DNA of 64,000 nucleotides from Endomychus coccineus (GCA_958510875.1 OY294068.1:80719978-80783977); one strand, 5' to 3'; positions 11,420 through 23,155 are shown, numbered from the stretch's first letter. The notes: generated by a model not told the origin, from the letters alone. Numbers and translations are program-made.

Positions 11420-11999
11420 ATTATTCATCCATTTGGAACTGTTCCTTTGGTTTAATTTTATGATTGCGTTTGTTATGACGGGTACATATTACAAGTAAAT
11501 AACTCATAACTGATCGTGAGCTAGATGAAATATATGAAAAATTATTTATCAATTTAGTCTAGATGGATCAGTAACATTAAAAACCAATATTTTTGGACAG
11601 CTATTTCTCTCTCTCGAGCTCATCTGCGAAACGATAAGGTTTGCAAAGACACTGAATGATCATCCTGTTTAAAATATAAATAACCCGACTAACAGAATGC
11701 TAGAGAGAACATGATGTCTAACGCCATATATCTAAGAGAAACCACTGAAACATTCAAGCAAATAACATCATCAAGTTATTGATTTCTCCGAGACAGCGAA
11801 ACAACTGTCCTGAACTATTAGTTTATAATGTTGCAGATTGATCTAGTCCAGAGAAACCTTACCATTGATTTCTGAAATTTCAATTTTTTTCTCAATTTAA
11901 CAATGAATTATTTATTTAAAAAATCGATGGTGGAAGGCGTTACTTCATGGTAATTTATCATTTTGATTATATGAAAGAATAACTACTTTGTTTTTATAC
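11420..11999. other. Unannotated; possible 3' UTR/intergenic
   Basis: Could include the 3' untranslated region of the exon at 11234-11419. No other structure seen. Confidence 0.4.
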
Positions 12000-12284
12000 C
12001 ACTTTTATTAATAATAACGTGAAAACGTAACTATAGTTTCAACACCGAAGTGCCATTATCAAACAATTAGAAAATTATGAAGAAATCAATGAAACAGTTC
12101 AAGTATAAATAGAGTAGAGTAAAGTAGGATTGAGATTAAGGGATCAACGGAAATTCCAAAAACAGGTAGATCCTAGGAAAGTACAGTATAACATAGTAAA
12201 CATAGCAACAATTTGTGAATTAGTGTGATTATAATTCAATATTCTAAGAATTATTTAAAGAGCGGTTTGAAAGACAGTACAGTA

Positions 12285-12473
12285 TTACATAGTAAACAAG
12301 GTAACAATGTGTGAATTAGTGTGATTATAATTTAATATTCTAAGAATTATTTTAAGAGCGGTTGAAAGACACATGAAAAGATCACTTTGATATAGGTCTA
12401 ACTGATCATTGAGGATATTTTTATTAGAGTTTTTGACACCTTTATAAATCTCTATTGATTCTAATGTATTCAA
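12285..12473 (-). pseudogene. Penelope-like element protein tail, opposite-strand copy
   Basis: The minus-strand frame begins at residues NTLESIEIYKGVKNSNKN and continues LNDQLDLYQSDLF, the same tail as at 12560-12643 but in the other arm. Only the last ~30 residues are Penelope-like. The rest of the open frame is non-coding 3' region read through. Confidence 0.75.
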
Positions 12474-12500
12474 TTTAAAACCTCTGGCTCAACCTTTGCT

Positions 12501-12643
12501 AATCATTTTTTACAAACTGGTCATAATTTCCCTAATTTAGATAGCCTAAGCATTTTACATAACCAAACCAGAGGTTTTAAATTGAATACATTAGAATCAA
12601 TAGAGATTTATAAAGGTGTCAAAAACTCTAATAAAAATATTTC
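12501..12643 (+). pseudogene. Penelope-like element protein, extreme C-terminus
   Basis: A plus-strand frame reads NHFLQTGHNFPNLDSLSIL, then HNQTRGFKLNTLESIEIYK. This is the conserved tail that follows the GIY-YIG endonuclease in Penelope-like element proteins (pattern H-x-x-x-T-G-H ... I-L-H ... K-L-N-x-L-E-x-x-E-I-Y). The start overlaps the centre of the inverted repeat, so everything upstream is absent. A matching tail is encoded on the opposite strand at 12473-12370. Confidence 0.82.
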
Positions 12644-13179
12644 CCAATGATCAGTTAGACCTATATCAAAGTGATCTTTTCATGTGTTTCAAACCGATCT
12701 TAAAATAATTCTTAGAATATTAAATTATAATCACACTAATTCCCAAATTGTTGCTATGTTTACTATGTAATACTGTACTTTCCTAGGATCTACCTGTTTT
12801 TGGAATTTCCGTTGATCCCTTAATCTAAACCCTACTTTACTCTACTCTATTTATACTTGAAATGTTTCATTGATTTCTTCATAATTTTCTAATTGTTTGA
12901 TAATGGCAGTTCGGTGTTGAAACTATAGTTACGTTTTCACGTTATTATCAATTATTTATTTGTTCACATATTCATATATACACAGTTCTACAGGATACAC
13001 CTTACATCCAACTACAAGACAGGAATATAAGATAAAATACAATGAAATTTCAATAAATTATAAAAATACCGAGTAAAGTGAGTGAAAAGACATAACCACA
13101 GACTTATAATACTAAAAAATATATGTGATATCTTGCTGAATTGCATTTGACACTCATGTTTCCGGGTCTCTGGAGTCCT

Positions 13180-13860
13180 GTGTATCTACGTCATCTTCTC
13201 TTCTAAGCCATGATAAACTTTCTGAGTATCATAATCGTGATCGGCGTCTTCGAAAACCCCCGAAAGCCAGACTTTCTTACCTTTTATGAAGAAAAGTTAG
13301 CAAATTCCTAGAAGATGACGTAGAGACACAGGGCTCTAGAGACCCGTAAATACCCCCCGGTAATTGACAGAGCATTGTGAGTATCATAGTCGTGGTCGGC
13401 GACTTTGAAAACCACCGAGAGCCAGAATTAGTTACATTTTACTAAGAAAAATGAACAAATTCCTAGAAGATGATGTAGATACACGGAGACCCGGAAACAC
13501 CCCCAGGTAATTGGCAGAACATTGTAAGTGTCATAGTAGTGATCGGCGACTTTGAAAATCCCCGAGAGTCAAAATTTGTTACATTTTGGAAGACAAATAA
13601 AAAAATTCCTAGAAGATGACGTAGTTACCCGGTCTCAGGGTATCTTCAGGTATTGCAGAAGAGTTTTTTCACGTCGTAATCATCACTAGCAACCTTTATA
13701 TCGCCTCTCGAACAGTTAACAAACATTAAAAATAATTTTCTAATGATATTCATCCATATCCAGGGCGTCAGGACCCTGGATTCCCCGGGGATGATTTTGA
13801 TAGCATATTCGTGTTCAGCGACCTCAAAAACCCCGAAGAAACCAATTCGAATCCGTTTCT
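13180..13860. repeat. Tandem repeat of ~150 bp units (about 4 copies)
   Basis: Diverged units recur at 148-157 bp spacing. Landmarks are TATCATAATCGTGATCGGCG near 13225, TATCATAGTCGTGGTCGGCG near 13382, a similar string near 13530 and ATTCGTGTTCAGCGACC near 13807. Each is followed by AAA-CCCCCGA-AG and a 'CTAGAAGATGACGTAG' segment. There is no coding potential across units. The last unit shares a 21-bp phrase with the arm units of the foldback element at 31.4-33.5 kb. Confidence 0.75.
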
Positions 13861-14019
13861 TCATTCACCTCAAAAAGTGCACTCAGAAAAATGCATGTTT
13901 TGGCTGTAGAAATTTCTAGATTTTTTCTGAATCGAATGCCGAAAACCGCATCTCAATCCATCCAACTGCGCCGACTTTGGAATGTGGAATGCTTTATTTC
14001 CTCGACTAGTTATGCAGTC

Positions 14020-14780
14020 AGTGTAAATTATGTTCAGTATTGAGTTGAGAAAGATGGATTTAATATTTCTGAATAGGATGAATATTGTCATTATGATGGA
14101 AATTTCAAGTAGGTACCTACTAAGCAATCGAAATTATGGGTAGACGTAAATTGAGTCCGGCATTTATTAATAGCCTTTCTATGTAGGTAAATTCAGTCCC
14201 GGGAGTTTTTAAAGTCTAACGTAAATTGAGTCCCAGGTATGTACCTGGTAGTCAGGTCAGATAATTAGTATGTAGTAGCCGGTATCAAAGCCAACCTTTC
14301 TACCTGCCTACCCTTCTGTAAGCAAGTATTTGCACAATAACCAATAATGATTGATGATAGTTCATTGTACCGCCCTGTTTCTAACCGAACTTAACTTTGT
14401 TGATATAGGATGCAAATTTTGTAATTGCGTTAATCTTAACACTCTCATACTAACCAATGATGATTGTTTATTGTACCCCCTTTGTATCTAACCTAGCCAT
14501 ACTTAACGTACTAACCTAACTTTGTTGATAACCCAACATAACCTAAACTACCAGAATCTTAACACTCATTCATAACAATATTCTGGTAATTATATTGAAA
14601 CTCGGGACTCAATTTACGTAGTATGATTTTATCAGTGGGACGTAGGGATATTGAAATGGGACTCAATTTACGTTTTCCGGAAATTATAGGCATTGTAAAT
14701 TATCTTCAATATTGAATGGATTTAATACTTCTAAATTGGATACAATTATATCGTCATTAACATGGAAATTTCATCTACCT
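14020..14780. mobile_element. Small inverted-repeat element between ~90-bp direct repeats
   Basis: ACGTAAATTGAGTCC occurs at 14144-14158 and, extended to ACGTAAATTGAGTCCC, at 14219-14234. Its reverse complement GGGACTCAATTTACGT lies at 14604-14619 and 14658-14673. Inside are two diverged copies of a segment with AATGATGATTG/TTGTACC and CTAACCTAACTTTGTTGATA. Outside, the flanks 14023-14112 and about 14693-14778 are similar to each other (GGATTTAATA-TTCT, then CATGGAAATTTCA). The whole is a non-autonomous inverted-repeat unit sitting in a duplicated segment. Confidence 0.6.
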
Positions 14781-16074
14781 TCTCAGCATCAACATGTTAA
14801 CCTTGCACTTCTGATATTATCCTGTAGTGGAATTTTGATTGGTATATAATGAAAACGAAGCCATGAATAGTAAAAGCAGTTGAAAAAATTCGAACCCTAA
14901 GTGAAAAGATTCTTGACAGGCTAATTACCCAAATCATTTTTTTATTCTTAAGCTAACGGAAACACCTTCCAACTTCAATGAAAAATAAAATCTCCATTAA
15001 TCAGAAAAGCGAGATCCACTGTTTATAGGATTAACCTCTACTCAGGCTAGAAGTCTAGAGAATGTATCTCTGAGAGAAATGATTCAGAAATATTGATATC
15101 AATGAAAATGAAATAGCACATTATTCTGAGTAACTCTGTTCCAAAGATATATTTAGTAATAAAATACACATTTCAAAGCTTGAATAAATTTAAAAATTAG
15201 TCTAAATTATTCGAACATGACATCCTGTAACAAACTAACACCATCAACATGAATTCCGTCAGTCACATTCATTTAGAGTGTCAGTATATTAGCTTACATG
15301 AAATTTGTTTTGAGTTTAGACTGACGTAATGAAGCAAACTCATTAGACAATATTAAAAGTTTTACAAGATCGTAAATTTTCTTAACAAATCTATTCCGTT
15401 AATAAACTTGGCTCAAAGAGTTACGTCGTGATGCATGATCTAACATGTGTTGACATTGTCAGACTCTGTAACATCGACGAACCAGCATAAAACAAAACAC
15501 AACCAAGTTGGCCAGCTTTGATCTGACCAAAGTAATTTATGTAGCCGCATTTGCCTACTCTCTACCAGACTGACTGAAAGCCGTAAATGTACACTCTGCG
15601 GCAGAACTACCAAAGGATCTTAATATATTCTTCTTATGCTCCGCAAAAGGGTCGGATATTGGGTTTCACAACTTAATTATATTCCTTTTTTCCCATTAAA
15701 TTTTCTATGACCGCTAAAGGAACGAATTTCAACGATTAGTATTCAAATCAACCTCAAATCAGCTGAGAAGAAGCTAGTTATTTTTAAAGAAAGGTTTTTC
15801 CAATTTGTTTGGTAACCGCTACGGTAACGCTCTCCTTTTTAAAACTTCGTTACGACGCTACCTTCACTAGAAGTATCGAATAATAAATTATTCATTATAT
15901 CCGATATGAACCGATAACGAAACGAGGTAATATCTATATTTTTCTGCCAATGCAACTTTTATGATATCTAAGTCCGGATAACCAAAATTCATTCTTCAGT
16001 GTTCGTGATTTTCATTACATACTTCCAGACTTCCATTGACGTAAAGGTTTAAATAAAAATAATTTTACTCTTTA
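14781..16074. other. Unannotated AT-rich stretch
   Basis: No supported coding region, repeat or RNA gene was found in this 1.3 kb. Confidence 0.5.
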
Positions 16075-17380
16075 AATAAGGCTTTCGACACGGTTGACAG
16101 GAAAATATTGTTGGATAAACTATATGAAATTGGAGTAAGGGGTGTCACTAATCAACTTTTTGAAAGTTATCTTGTAAATTGTAAACAAAAAGTAAGACTA
16201 AACGGAGTTTCTAGCACAACTGAAGAAATTGAATACGGTGTACCGCAGGGGTCGAATCTTGGTCCGATACTATTTTGATATATATGAACTCTATTTTGAG
16301 AAAAGAAGTACATGGAGAGTATTTCTTTTGCTGATGATACGGTAACAATTTGTGAAGGGGAAAATTGGGAAATGGCTATATTACGAGCACAAGAAAATAT
16401 AAATTTACTAAATAAAGAACTTAAAGTTAATATGCTAACGGTAAACCCACAGAAAACTGTATATGTGACATTTGGCAATTACGTTGACAGTATTCCTAAA
16501 AACTGTTGCATAAAAGTTCATGAAAATGATTGTAATAAAGAAAAATGTAGTTGTAGCGAGTCGCATGTATCTGGGGGTACATATAGATCAACATCTGAGG
16601 TGGACCGAGCACATACAAAGTATTATCAAAAAAGTGAGATACATAATTTATGTTGTATATAGGTTGAGATATATTTTGGGGACTCCGGAGTTGTTGCAGG
16701 TGTATCATGCATTATTCTGTTCAATAGTCTATTATGAAATACTAGCATGGGGGGGAACTTATGATAAATACATAAATCCTATAATGAAAATCCAATTGAG
16801 AGTGCTAAGAATAATATACTTTAAAGATTCAACAATTGAACTAGAAGAACCATTTGAGCAACATAAGTTACTTACAATAAAAGAAAAGTACAAATTGGAA
16901 GCATTGCTGTACAATTATATAAATTTAAATACTGATTATGAAAGTAGGAATCTTACAAGGAATAATAATTTAAATTTAATTAAATGCTACAAAACTGTGG
17001 GTCAACAAAGAAATGGATATATTGCGAGATTGTTGTTTAATGCATTGCCAAATAATTTAAAAAATCTGAAAGACTTAACAGCTCTAAACCGAAAAAATAT
17101 AATAAGTAAAAATTTTATTGAAAAATGCAAGACGTTAAGCTTATCAAAAAGACTGAGTTGAATGATCAATTGATGTTTATTAGTTAAATAAGGAAAAAAT
17201 GTGCAATTGGAAATAGACTTTAATTTAGAATTTATAATTTAGTTTTTAAGTTATTTGTTAAGAATCAGGCCTGCGCATAGATGGAGAACCCATCTCAGCA
17301 GGGCAAATGTCATGTACTTTGATAATTGTTGTTTTAACACCTGAATGAATAAATAAATAAATAAATAAATAAATAATATC
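16075..17380 (+). mobile_element. 5'-truncated non-LTR retrotransposon (CR1/Jockey-like), AATA tail
   Basis: The element begins abruptly inside reverse transcriptase motif A and ends in an (AATA)n tail at about 17346-17378. It lacks an RNase H domain, so it is a different type from the 8.56-kb element. A short 3' region follows the last codon (17161) before the tail. The abrupt start and simple-repeat tail are typical of target-primed reverse transcription that stopped early. Confidence 0.85.
16078..17161 (+). pseudogene. Non-LTR reverse transcriptase, frameshifted
   Basis: Motif A appears as KAFDTVDRKILLDKLYE (16078 onward). Motif B follows as EYGVPQGSNLGPILF (about 16230-16275) and motif C as FADDT (about 16326-16340). 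The thumb is YLGVHIDQHLRWTEHIQSII, and the C-terminal part (16520-17161) ends SKNFIEKCKTLSLSKRLS. Frameshifts lie just after GPILF, within GE-YISFADD and near 16560. The early stops TGA at 16275 and 16284 follow the first of these. All three catalytic motifs are visible but in different frames, so the gene is dead. It would have acted in the nucleus at nicked target DNA. Confidence 0.88.
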
Positions 17381-18142
17381 GCGTTTTAATTCTAAACTTG
17401 TACATTATGTTATAAGTCAATGTCTGTACCCATGTCATGCGCCTGATTGCCTTTGATATTCCTTTTATTCAAAACTAATTTTTTTTAGTTCCTGCATACA
17501 TGATCGAAACTTGAAAACAGAGACAAAGGTATCTTTAAAAGAAGGTTGGCAAAATTTGACATTTACCAAACTACACAAAAATGAAAAATGTGAAGCAATT
17601 TTTCATTTTTGTATCAAATGTTCGAAAAAAAAGTTCCAGTGATTTTTCATAATTTTTCCTACCACTTCTGTGTATTAGAAAAAAAGGGGCACTCTATGAT
17701 AAAGTGATTATAGGATATGATCATAATTTGCATACCCTCGAACAATCTTCGCTCATCTAGCATTAACTAGGTAATTGGGCTAATACAAAATTAAGAAACT
17801 AATTTCTTGTATCCAAAGTAGAAAAACAGATGAGTCATTGAGTCGATAAATTTGTCTGATTTACAAATTTACCCGCCTCTATTGGAAAATATTTACTTAG
17901 AATCAATGTTAGACATGACACCATTCATTAGAGTTCTTCTTCGTTCATGTGTCACAAGAGTAGATACCTACTTACAATGCAATTACAAATAGATGGCGCC
18001 ACAATCGAAAGTTCCATTTGACATTTGTGATGTAGGTACCATATTTAACTAGAACGCTTTAAAATTTTCAGACTGATATGTCATTCAGTTCTGATGTTTT
18101 CACACCCATCGAAAGCAACCAACCTTCAAGATTTTTGTAAAC
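17381..18142. other. Unannotated stretch; may hold mariner 5' flank
   Basis: No gene seen. The last ~100 bp could be the mariner 5' non-coding region, but a clear 28-30 bp terminal repeat was not found. Confidence 0.4.
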
Positions 18143-18665
18143 ATGGAAAAAAGTGAATTCCGCGTCTTAATTGAACATTTTTTTTTGCGCTTGTTGAACA
18201 TTATGAGGACTCTGCACCATCGCTTGGAAAGATTTACAAGTGGTTTACTGGTTTTCGTTGTGGTAATATGACGACAAAGAACGCCGAACGTTCTGGTCTT
18301 TCAATTGAGGTCACAACGCCAGTAACCGTCGATAAAATCCATGCTATGATTTTGGACGATTGACGAGTTAAAGTTATCGAGATTGCTGAGGCTATATAGG
18401 CATCTCAACCAAACAGGTACGGAACATTTTGCATAAACTTTTGAATATGACAAAGCTGTCTGCGAGCTGGGTGCCGTATTTGCTCTCTGTTGACAACAAG
18501 CACGATCGTGTGACAACTTCGAAGGAGTGTTTGCTGATGTTCAAGCGCAATAAGAAGAATTTTTTGAACCGTTTCGTAACCGTGGACGTAACATGGATCC
18601 ATCACAATACACCAGAGATCAAGTAACAGTTGAAACAGGGAATCTAAGCTGAAAAAGGTCAAAGT
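18143..18665 (+). pseudogene. mariner transposase, N-terminal two-thirds, broken
   Basis: A cut-and-paste transposase of the mariner family (DD34D). It starts at ATG 18143 with MEKSEFRVLIEHFF, the N-terminal helix-turn-helix. Then come KIYKWFTGFRCGNM and ERSGLSIEVTTPVTVDKIHA, the second DNA-binding helices with the linker. MTKLSASWVPYLLSVDN follows, then FVTVDVTWIHHNTPE, which holds the first catalytic Asp. Frameshifts occur after about residue 14 and around 18395, and a stop at 18361. The sequence leaves the family after about 18660, before the second Asp, so the C-terminal half is lost. No inverted repeats are visible. Confidence 0.9.
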
Positions 18666-20332
18666 AAGTTTAAAAACTAAGCTTGCTATTAATAAATATT
18701 AAAATATAATACAACACTCATTTTATCTTCTTGTTCGATCTGAAATATAATGTGTAACAAATAATTGAATTACATGGAAAAGAAACTCGACCTATAAAAT
18801 TCCTCTACTCGAATAACAATTCCTTACATTTATATGAAATCAGATTTATTTTACAAACACCCCGGTCTGAAACATATTTCACATAGTAATTCTAATAGAA
18901 ATTGGGCGCATTGTATTTTAAATTTTTAAATTATTTGTAAACTCTACAGAATAATCATAAAGTTCATTTAGGAACTTCTATCCAATTCAAGTCAAAACTT
19001 TTCAATTCATAATACATGATAAAATGTTCCTCTTCAAATAGAGGAGCCCACAATTATTTTGTAGACTGCTATTATGTGGGATTCCAAAATGCATGCATGT
19101 ACTTCTTTGATAATCAAGGTAATGTGCAATTATGCTTACCACTTTATTTTTTGCCAACCATAATTAAGTTTACAAGTGGAACAAGCAAGATATTTTGAAA
19201 CATAAAATACTGTTTATTCGAATTACAATTTTATTTATGTGTATAAATTAATCATTTAAAGCTTTGTAGTTCGATATGACTTCCAATTTAAATTGACTTG
19301 CTAATTTTTTACATGATGTTTATTTCTTCAAATTCAATTTATCGAAAAATACTGTTAGCAATCGAATTTTATGATACCATGTAATTTTATGAGAACCATA
19401 TTTTCCGTTAATGCAGCATCCAAATAACAATATAAAAAGAATATTTACTAACTTATTTCGTATGAATCGAAAATGGTACACGAATTTACTTCGTAAATAG
19501 AACAGATAATGCATATTTTGATGTATTTGCTATTTCCGTTTAAGCAATTTTCTTTAATTATCTTTAGCTCTCATGAACCCAAGCTTATAATCCCACGTCT
19601 CATTTGAACCAAATCAATTTGGTATTCTTATTTGGATGTTATCTAAGTTTCAACATTTAATTATTCATATTGTATTGAAATTATTTCGGTTTGCATGTTT
19701 CAATGATATATACCTTCATATTGTTATTGGAAATAATAATTATTTGGATTTCAAATCAATAATAATCGTAGTGGCTGCACTCCGATATCATAAGAATGTT
19801 CAAAAAAATGTAATAGCTCAACTCTATAGCACACGGATCAGTATGACAGCGATCCACTAGAGACTTATCAATTTTGATTGTCTACATCAATTTTATGATA
19901 CACAAACACAGGTGGTGTTAATTAAAATTAAGGTATGGATAAGTTCATGCTTGCATTAAAACTGGAATATTACATTGAATAGAGCAAATCAAAATAATAC
20001 ATGAAAAGTTTATTTAACACAGGATCACGATGAAATAAATATTAAAAAGGCTCGGCAAATTTAGATATTTATATTTAGTAGATGCTACATCAAAAGAATT
20101 TTCATTATTTGTAACATTTTTATGATACACGGGTGCCTCGTCATAAATAAAATTGGAAATAACTTGCATATAGACTTGAATTAGCATCGATTATTAATTG
20201 GAATTATCACCAGGTATATGGCTATCATAAAAATGTTGCAAACATTGACAATTGACGAGCCTCCCGTGAGTATTTAGGAGATCAATCAACTACAACTGTA
20301 CATATGATAAAGATTCTTGACCCAGTATGAAT
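18666..20332. other. Unannotated; dispersed short repeat
   Basis: No supported gene. A short phrase of the form TTTTATGATACAC-GG, then ATAAAATT, recurs near 19892, 20121 and 20785, possibly fragments of one old repeat. Confidence 0.4.
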
Positions 20333-20385
20333 TATATATAAAAATTCTCGGGAAATAGGTCACATTAACACTGTTTAAAATTTTC

Positions 20386-20427
20386 GTCTTTACGTACGTT
20401 TCGGTCTCACGACCATCATCAGAAGAC
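20386..20427 (-). ncRNA. Hammerhead-ribozyme-like motif, minus-strand partner
   Basis: The reverse complement of 20386-20427 is identical in all positions to the plus-strand motif at 20593-20634, including the extra U. Transcripts across the full palindrome would instead fold the two arms on each other, so self-cleavage would need transcripts that carry one arm only. Confidence 0.6.
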
Positions 20428-20592
20428 TTATCATGTCTAAAACTTGATTACTTAAAACTAATTGTATTACACAAATCGTCCAAATCACACCAATCTCAAT
20501 TAAAATGCTTTGGCGACGTGGGCATTTTAATTGAGATTGGTGCTATTTGGACGCTGTGTGCAATACAAGTAATCAAGTTTTAGACATAATAA

Positions 20593-20634
20593 GTCTTCTG
20601 ATGATGGTCGTGAGACCGAAACGTACGTAAAGAC
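20593..20634 (+). ncRNA. Hammerhead-ribozyme-like motif (type I, minimal), plus strand
   Basis: Read as RNA, stem I 5' strand GUCUU (20593-20597) is followed by CUGAUGA (20598-20604), one extra U and a stem-loop GGUC-GUGA-GACC. Then come GAA (20618-20620), ACGUACGU (a 2-bp stem III closed by GUAC), A (position 17) and AAGAC (20630-20634), which pairs fully with GUCUU. The core CUGAUGA...GAA, A15.1-U16.1 and a permitted base at 17 are all present. The extra U before stem II is a deviation from the consensus. Very short stem III is typical of hammerheads in Penelope-like elements. Cleavage would fall after A20629. Confidence 0.6.
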
Positions 20635-20690
20635 GAAAATTTAATACAGAGTGTTAATGTGACCTATTTCCCGAGAATTTTTATATATAA

Positions 20691-22527
20691 CTGTAGATAT
20701 ATATACAGTTAAGATAATAAGCTACCCTCCCTCAGATGTCAGGAGTATTGTTTTCAAGATGATTCCTATTACTTGCGAATTTTTATAGTACACAGACACC
20801 TTGTGCTAAATAAAATTGGGAACAAATATTGTTTCATTCTTTAAATAAAATGTGGCCACGTTAAACATAAAAATTCCAATACAACAGAAATGGCTTTACA
20901 TTATAGGAATAGCGAGGACGTAAAAATTCAAGTCTTTTAATTAGTTCACTCTATCAGTTTCGGAATAATTGAATAAAGGGAACATAACCCGTAGATACTT
21001 GAAATAGGAAGTTAATAAAAAGCATATCATAGAAATTCGTACAATAATTTAAATTTTTCAACAGTAAGATGGAATATTTTCAATTCCTACAACGAGCACA
21101 ACGTAATAATGCAGATAAAATACATATAACATTGAAATTGTTTTTACTGATAAATGAGAAAATTCATGAAAAATCTTATATTTGCTAGTTGAATTTGAAT
21201 CAATCAAAATTTAACTAATAAGTTTTTCAATTGAAATTTATTTAACAAACAAATTGGGAAAACATATCAATATAAGTTATTCCAACTATCCAAAAGTTTA
21301 CGAAAAGCTTCCAAAAAAATCGAAAACAATAAAAATTATTCGAATATAAAATATCTCAATTTGGATTACACGCAACTCAGCGAAACGATTATATTACCCT
21401 ACAAATTTGAAAGACCCGAAAACTAGAGGAACGCAATAGAAATGAATCTTTCAAATATGATAATTGCTCATTAAATGTAAACATTGGTAAGTTAATTTAT
21501 CCCTAGGTTTTGGACTCTCAGTACTCTCAGTACAATAGAAATTCGGGTAACATTCCATATGAACATAATTAATCTTTGTAATTGTTTTGAAATGAATCCC
21601 TCTAAGAGCAGCTTTCAATTAAAATACAAACGAATCGACTAGTTTTGAATGAGAATAGCATCCCCAAATATGTGGTAATTATTTTAAGATGTACTGATGT
21701 TATAATTTAGGCAAATCTACAAAATAAGACTTTTTTCTATGATCTTGGTTGCGATTTGATGGGTAGTAAATTTATTTGGAAACCTTAAATCTGCTGTTAA
21801 TAAATACATTTTTTCAAGGTAGCAATTAATATTGAACTACCAAGTGTCTCAAGTGTTCGCCTTAGTTAATAGAGAGTTTGGTATCTTGTATCTATTTCAT
21901 AAAGTTGTACGACGTCCCATCAATCACAACCAGATAACAATTAATGATTGTAAAATAATTCTCATCTATATAACTAGATTCAACTGGAAGGAATAAATAT
22001 GTCTAATTGATAACGATATCAAAAGACATGGGTTATATGAAGGTCACCTCGAGTGAGTAAATATGAATGTACACAACGTATAAATCAACGTTTAGATAAC
22101 TTCAATTAGGTATACTCCAAATATATCCACATCCCAACATGAAATAATTCCAGCGTGACTCACCCAAAATGTGTGCAATTGTTGTTAGCCTTCGAAACAA
22201 ATTATATTTGAACTACAAATTGATGCAGACAAAATCAATATTTTTTTTTGGATTATACTAACATCAACGTTTTTCGGAATTGAGGAAATTATGAAATAAT
22301 TTAATGTAATTCAATCCTCATAGACAGCTTTATATTTACTGCCCAGCATCGCAAAATTGTTCATGAATTTTTGACTATTTTGAGTATTGTGACCCCGAGA
22401 GGAGTTAAGTAAATGTTAGGTGGTACAGCTTTTGATACAAGGGAGAGGTGCTGTATATACAAAAATTGTATATAAACAAATTTAAAAAATATGTAATGGA
22501 TGAAACGAGTTCACGAAGATATGGGAA
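20691..22527. other. Unannotated AT-rich stretch
   Basis: No supported gene. The last few hundred bases (22380-22527) could be degraded downstream parts of the Penelope-like gene on the minus strand, but no motif is legible. Confidence 0.4.
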
Positions 22528-23155
22528 CTATATCGAAATTATGCTAAACAAGCTTCGTCTTTCGATCCTACGATAGATTATTATATGAAAGATAGCCAGT
22601 GTATAAAGGAGGTGGGGGGCTTGTGGTACAGGTTGATTTGGAATTTTAGACGAAGTGTATTTCTTTATGGCTTTTTGAATGTTATAATGGGAGAAGTTAT
22701 TTGATAATAAGACAGACGGAAGGTGTTTAAATTCTGATTTCAAGGATTGGGGTTGGGATAAGTTGACAGCTCTGTGCACCAAGTAGCTTATGACAGATTT
22801 TTTTTGGGCAGGGTGGTGGTGTGAAAGGCCATTGAGGTATCTATCGGTGTGAGTGGTTTTTCGATACACAGAATGTCCCAAAGTACCGTCACTCAGCCGA
22901 TTAACTAATACATCTAGGAACGGGAATGAATCTTTCGATTCAACTTCCATGGTGAAAAGGATATTGCCATGTAATGATCTTGAATAATTCAGGAAGGGAA
23001 CAAGATTTTCGCGACCATGTTGCCAAATAACAGAACTGTCGTCGACATATCTAAACCAACATTTCGGCTTGAGAACAGATGAGCCAATATCATCTTCCTC
23101 AAAAGTTTCCATGAAGATATTATAGCTATGAAAGGAGAAAGTGGAGAACCCATCT
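22528..23155 (-). pseudogene. Penelope-like element reverse transcriptase, partial
   Basis: Minus-strand 23112-22528 (194 codons) carries the palm motif C as FRYVDDSSVIW at residues 21-31, then FLDVLVNRLSDGTLGHSVYR and KTTHTDRYLNGLSHHHPAQK. All are characteristic of Penelope-like element reverse transcriptases. Just upstream, in another frame (about 23153-23105), MGSPLSPF is motif B, so one or more bases are shifted near 23110. Downstream the frame ends near residue 175 in non-family sequence before the GIY-YIG domain would begin. Fingers, motif A and the endonuclease are missing. Penelope-like enzymes are related to telomerase and use endonuclease nicks for priming. Confidence 0.9.

Larger units (their letters stand above)
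12000..12955. mobile_element. Penelope-like element 3' regions in inverted arrangement
   Basis: Two arms of roughly 400-480 bp face each other: 12010-12485 and 12565-12955. They share AACGTGAAAACGTAACTATAG at the outer edges and AATACATTAGAATCAATAG at the inner edges. Reading outward from the centre, each arm encodes the C-terminal tail of a Penelope-like protein and then non-coding DNA. The left arm has an extra tandem duplication of about 92 bp (near 12180-12272 and 12275-12365). Penelope-like elements often insert as partial, inverted or tandem copies, which explains the layout. The outer part of each arm carries a decayed hammerhead-like motif (see findings). Confidence 0.8.
20333..20690. 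mobile_element. Near-perfect 358-bp palindrome, Penelope-type LTR pair (inferred)
   Basis: Two arms of about 175 bp meet near 20511. The left edge is TATATATAAAAATTCTCGGG and the right edge is its complement ending at 20689. Matches include AAATAGGTCACATTAACACT, TCTTTACGTACGTTTCGGTC and CATTTTAATTGAGATTGGTG. There is no ORF. Each arm holds a hammerhead-ribozyme-like motif. The combination of short inverted terminal units and hammerhead motifs is known for Penelope-like elements; attributing this palindrome to that class is inference. Confidence 0.7.

Noticed and set aside
16167..16478. Minus-strand 103-codon frame
   Set aside because: Antisense shadow of the non-LTR reverse transcriptase.
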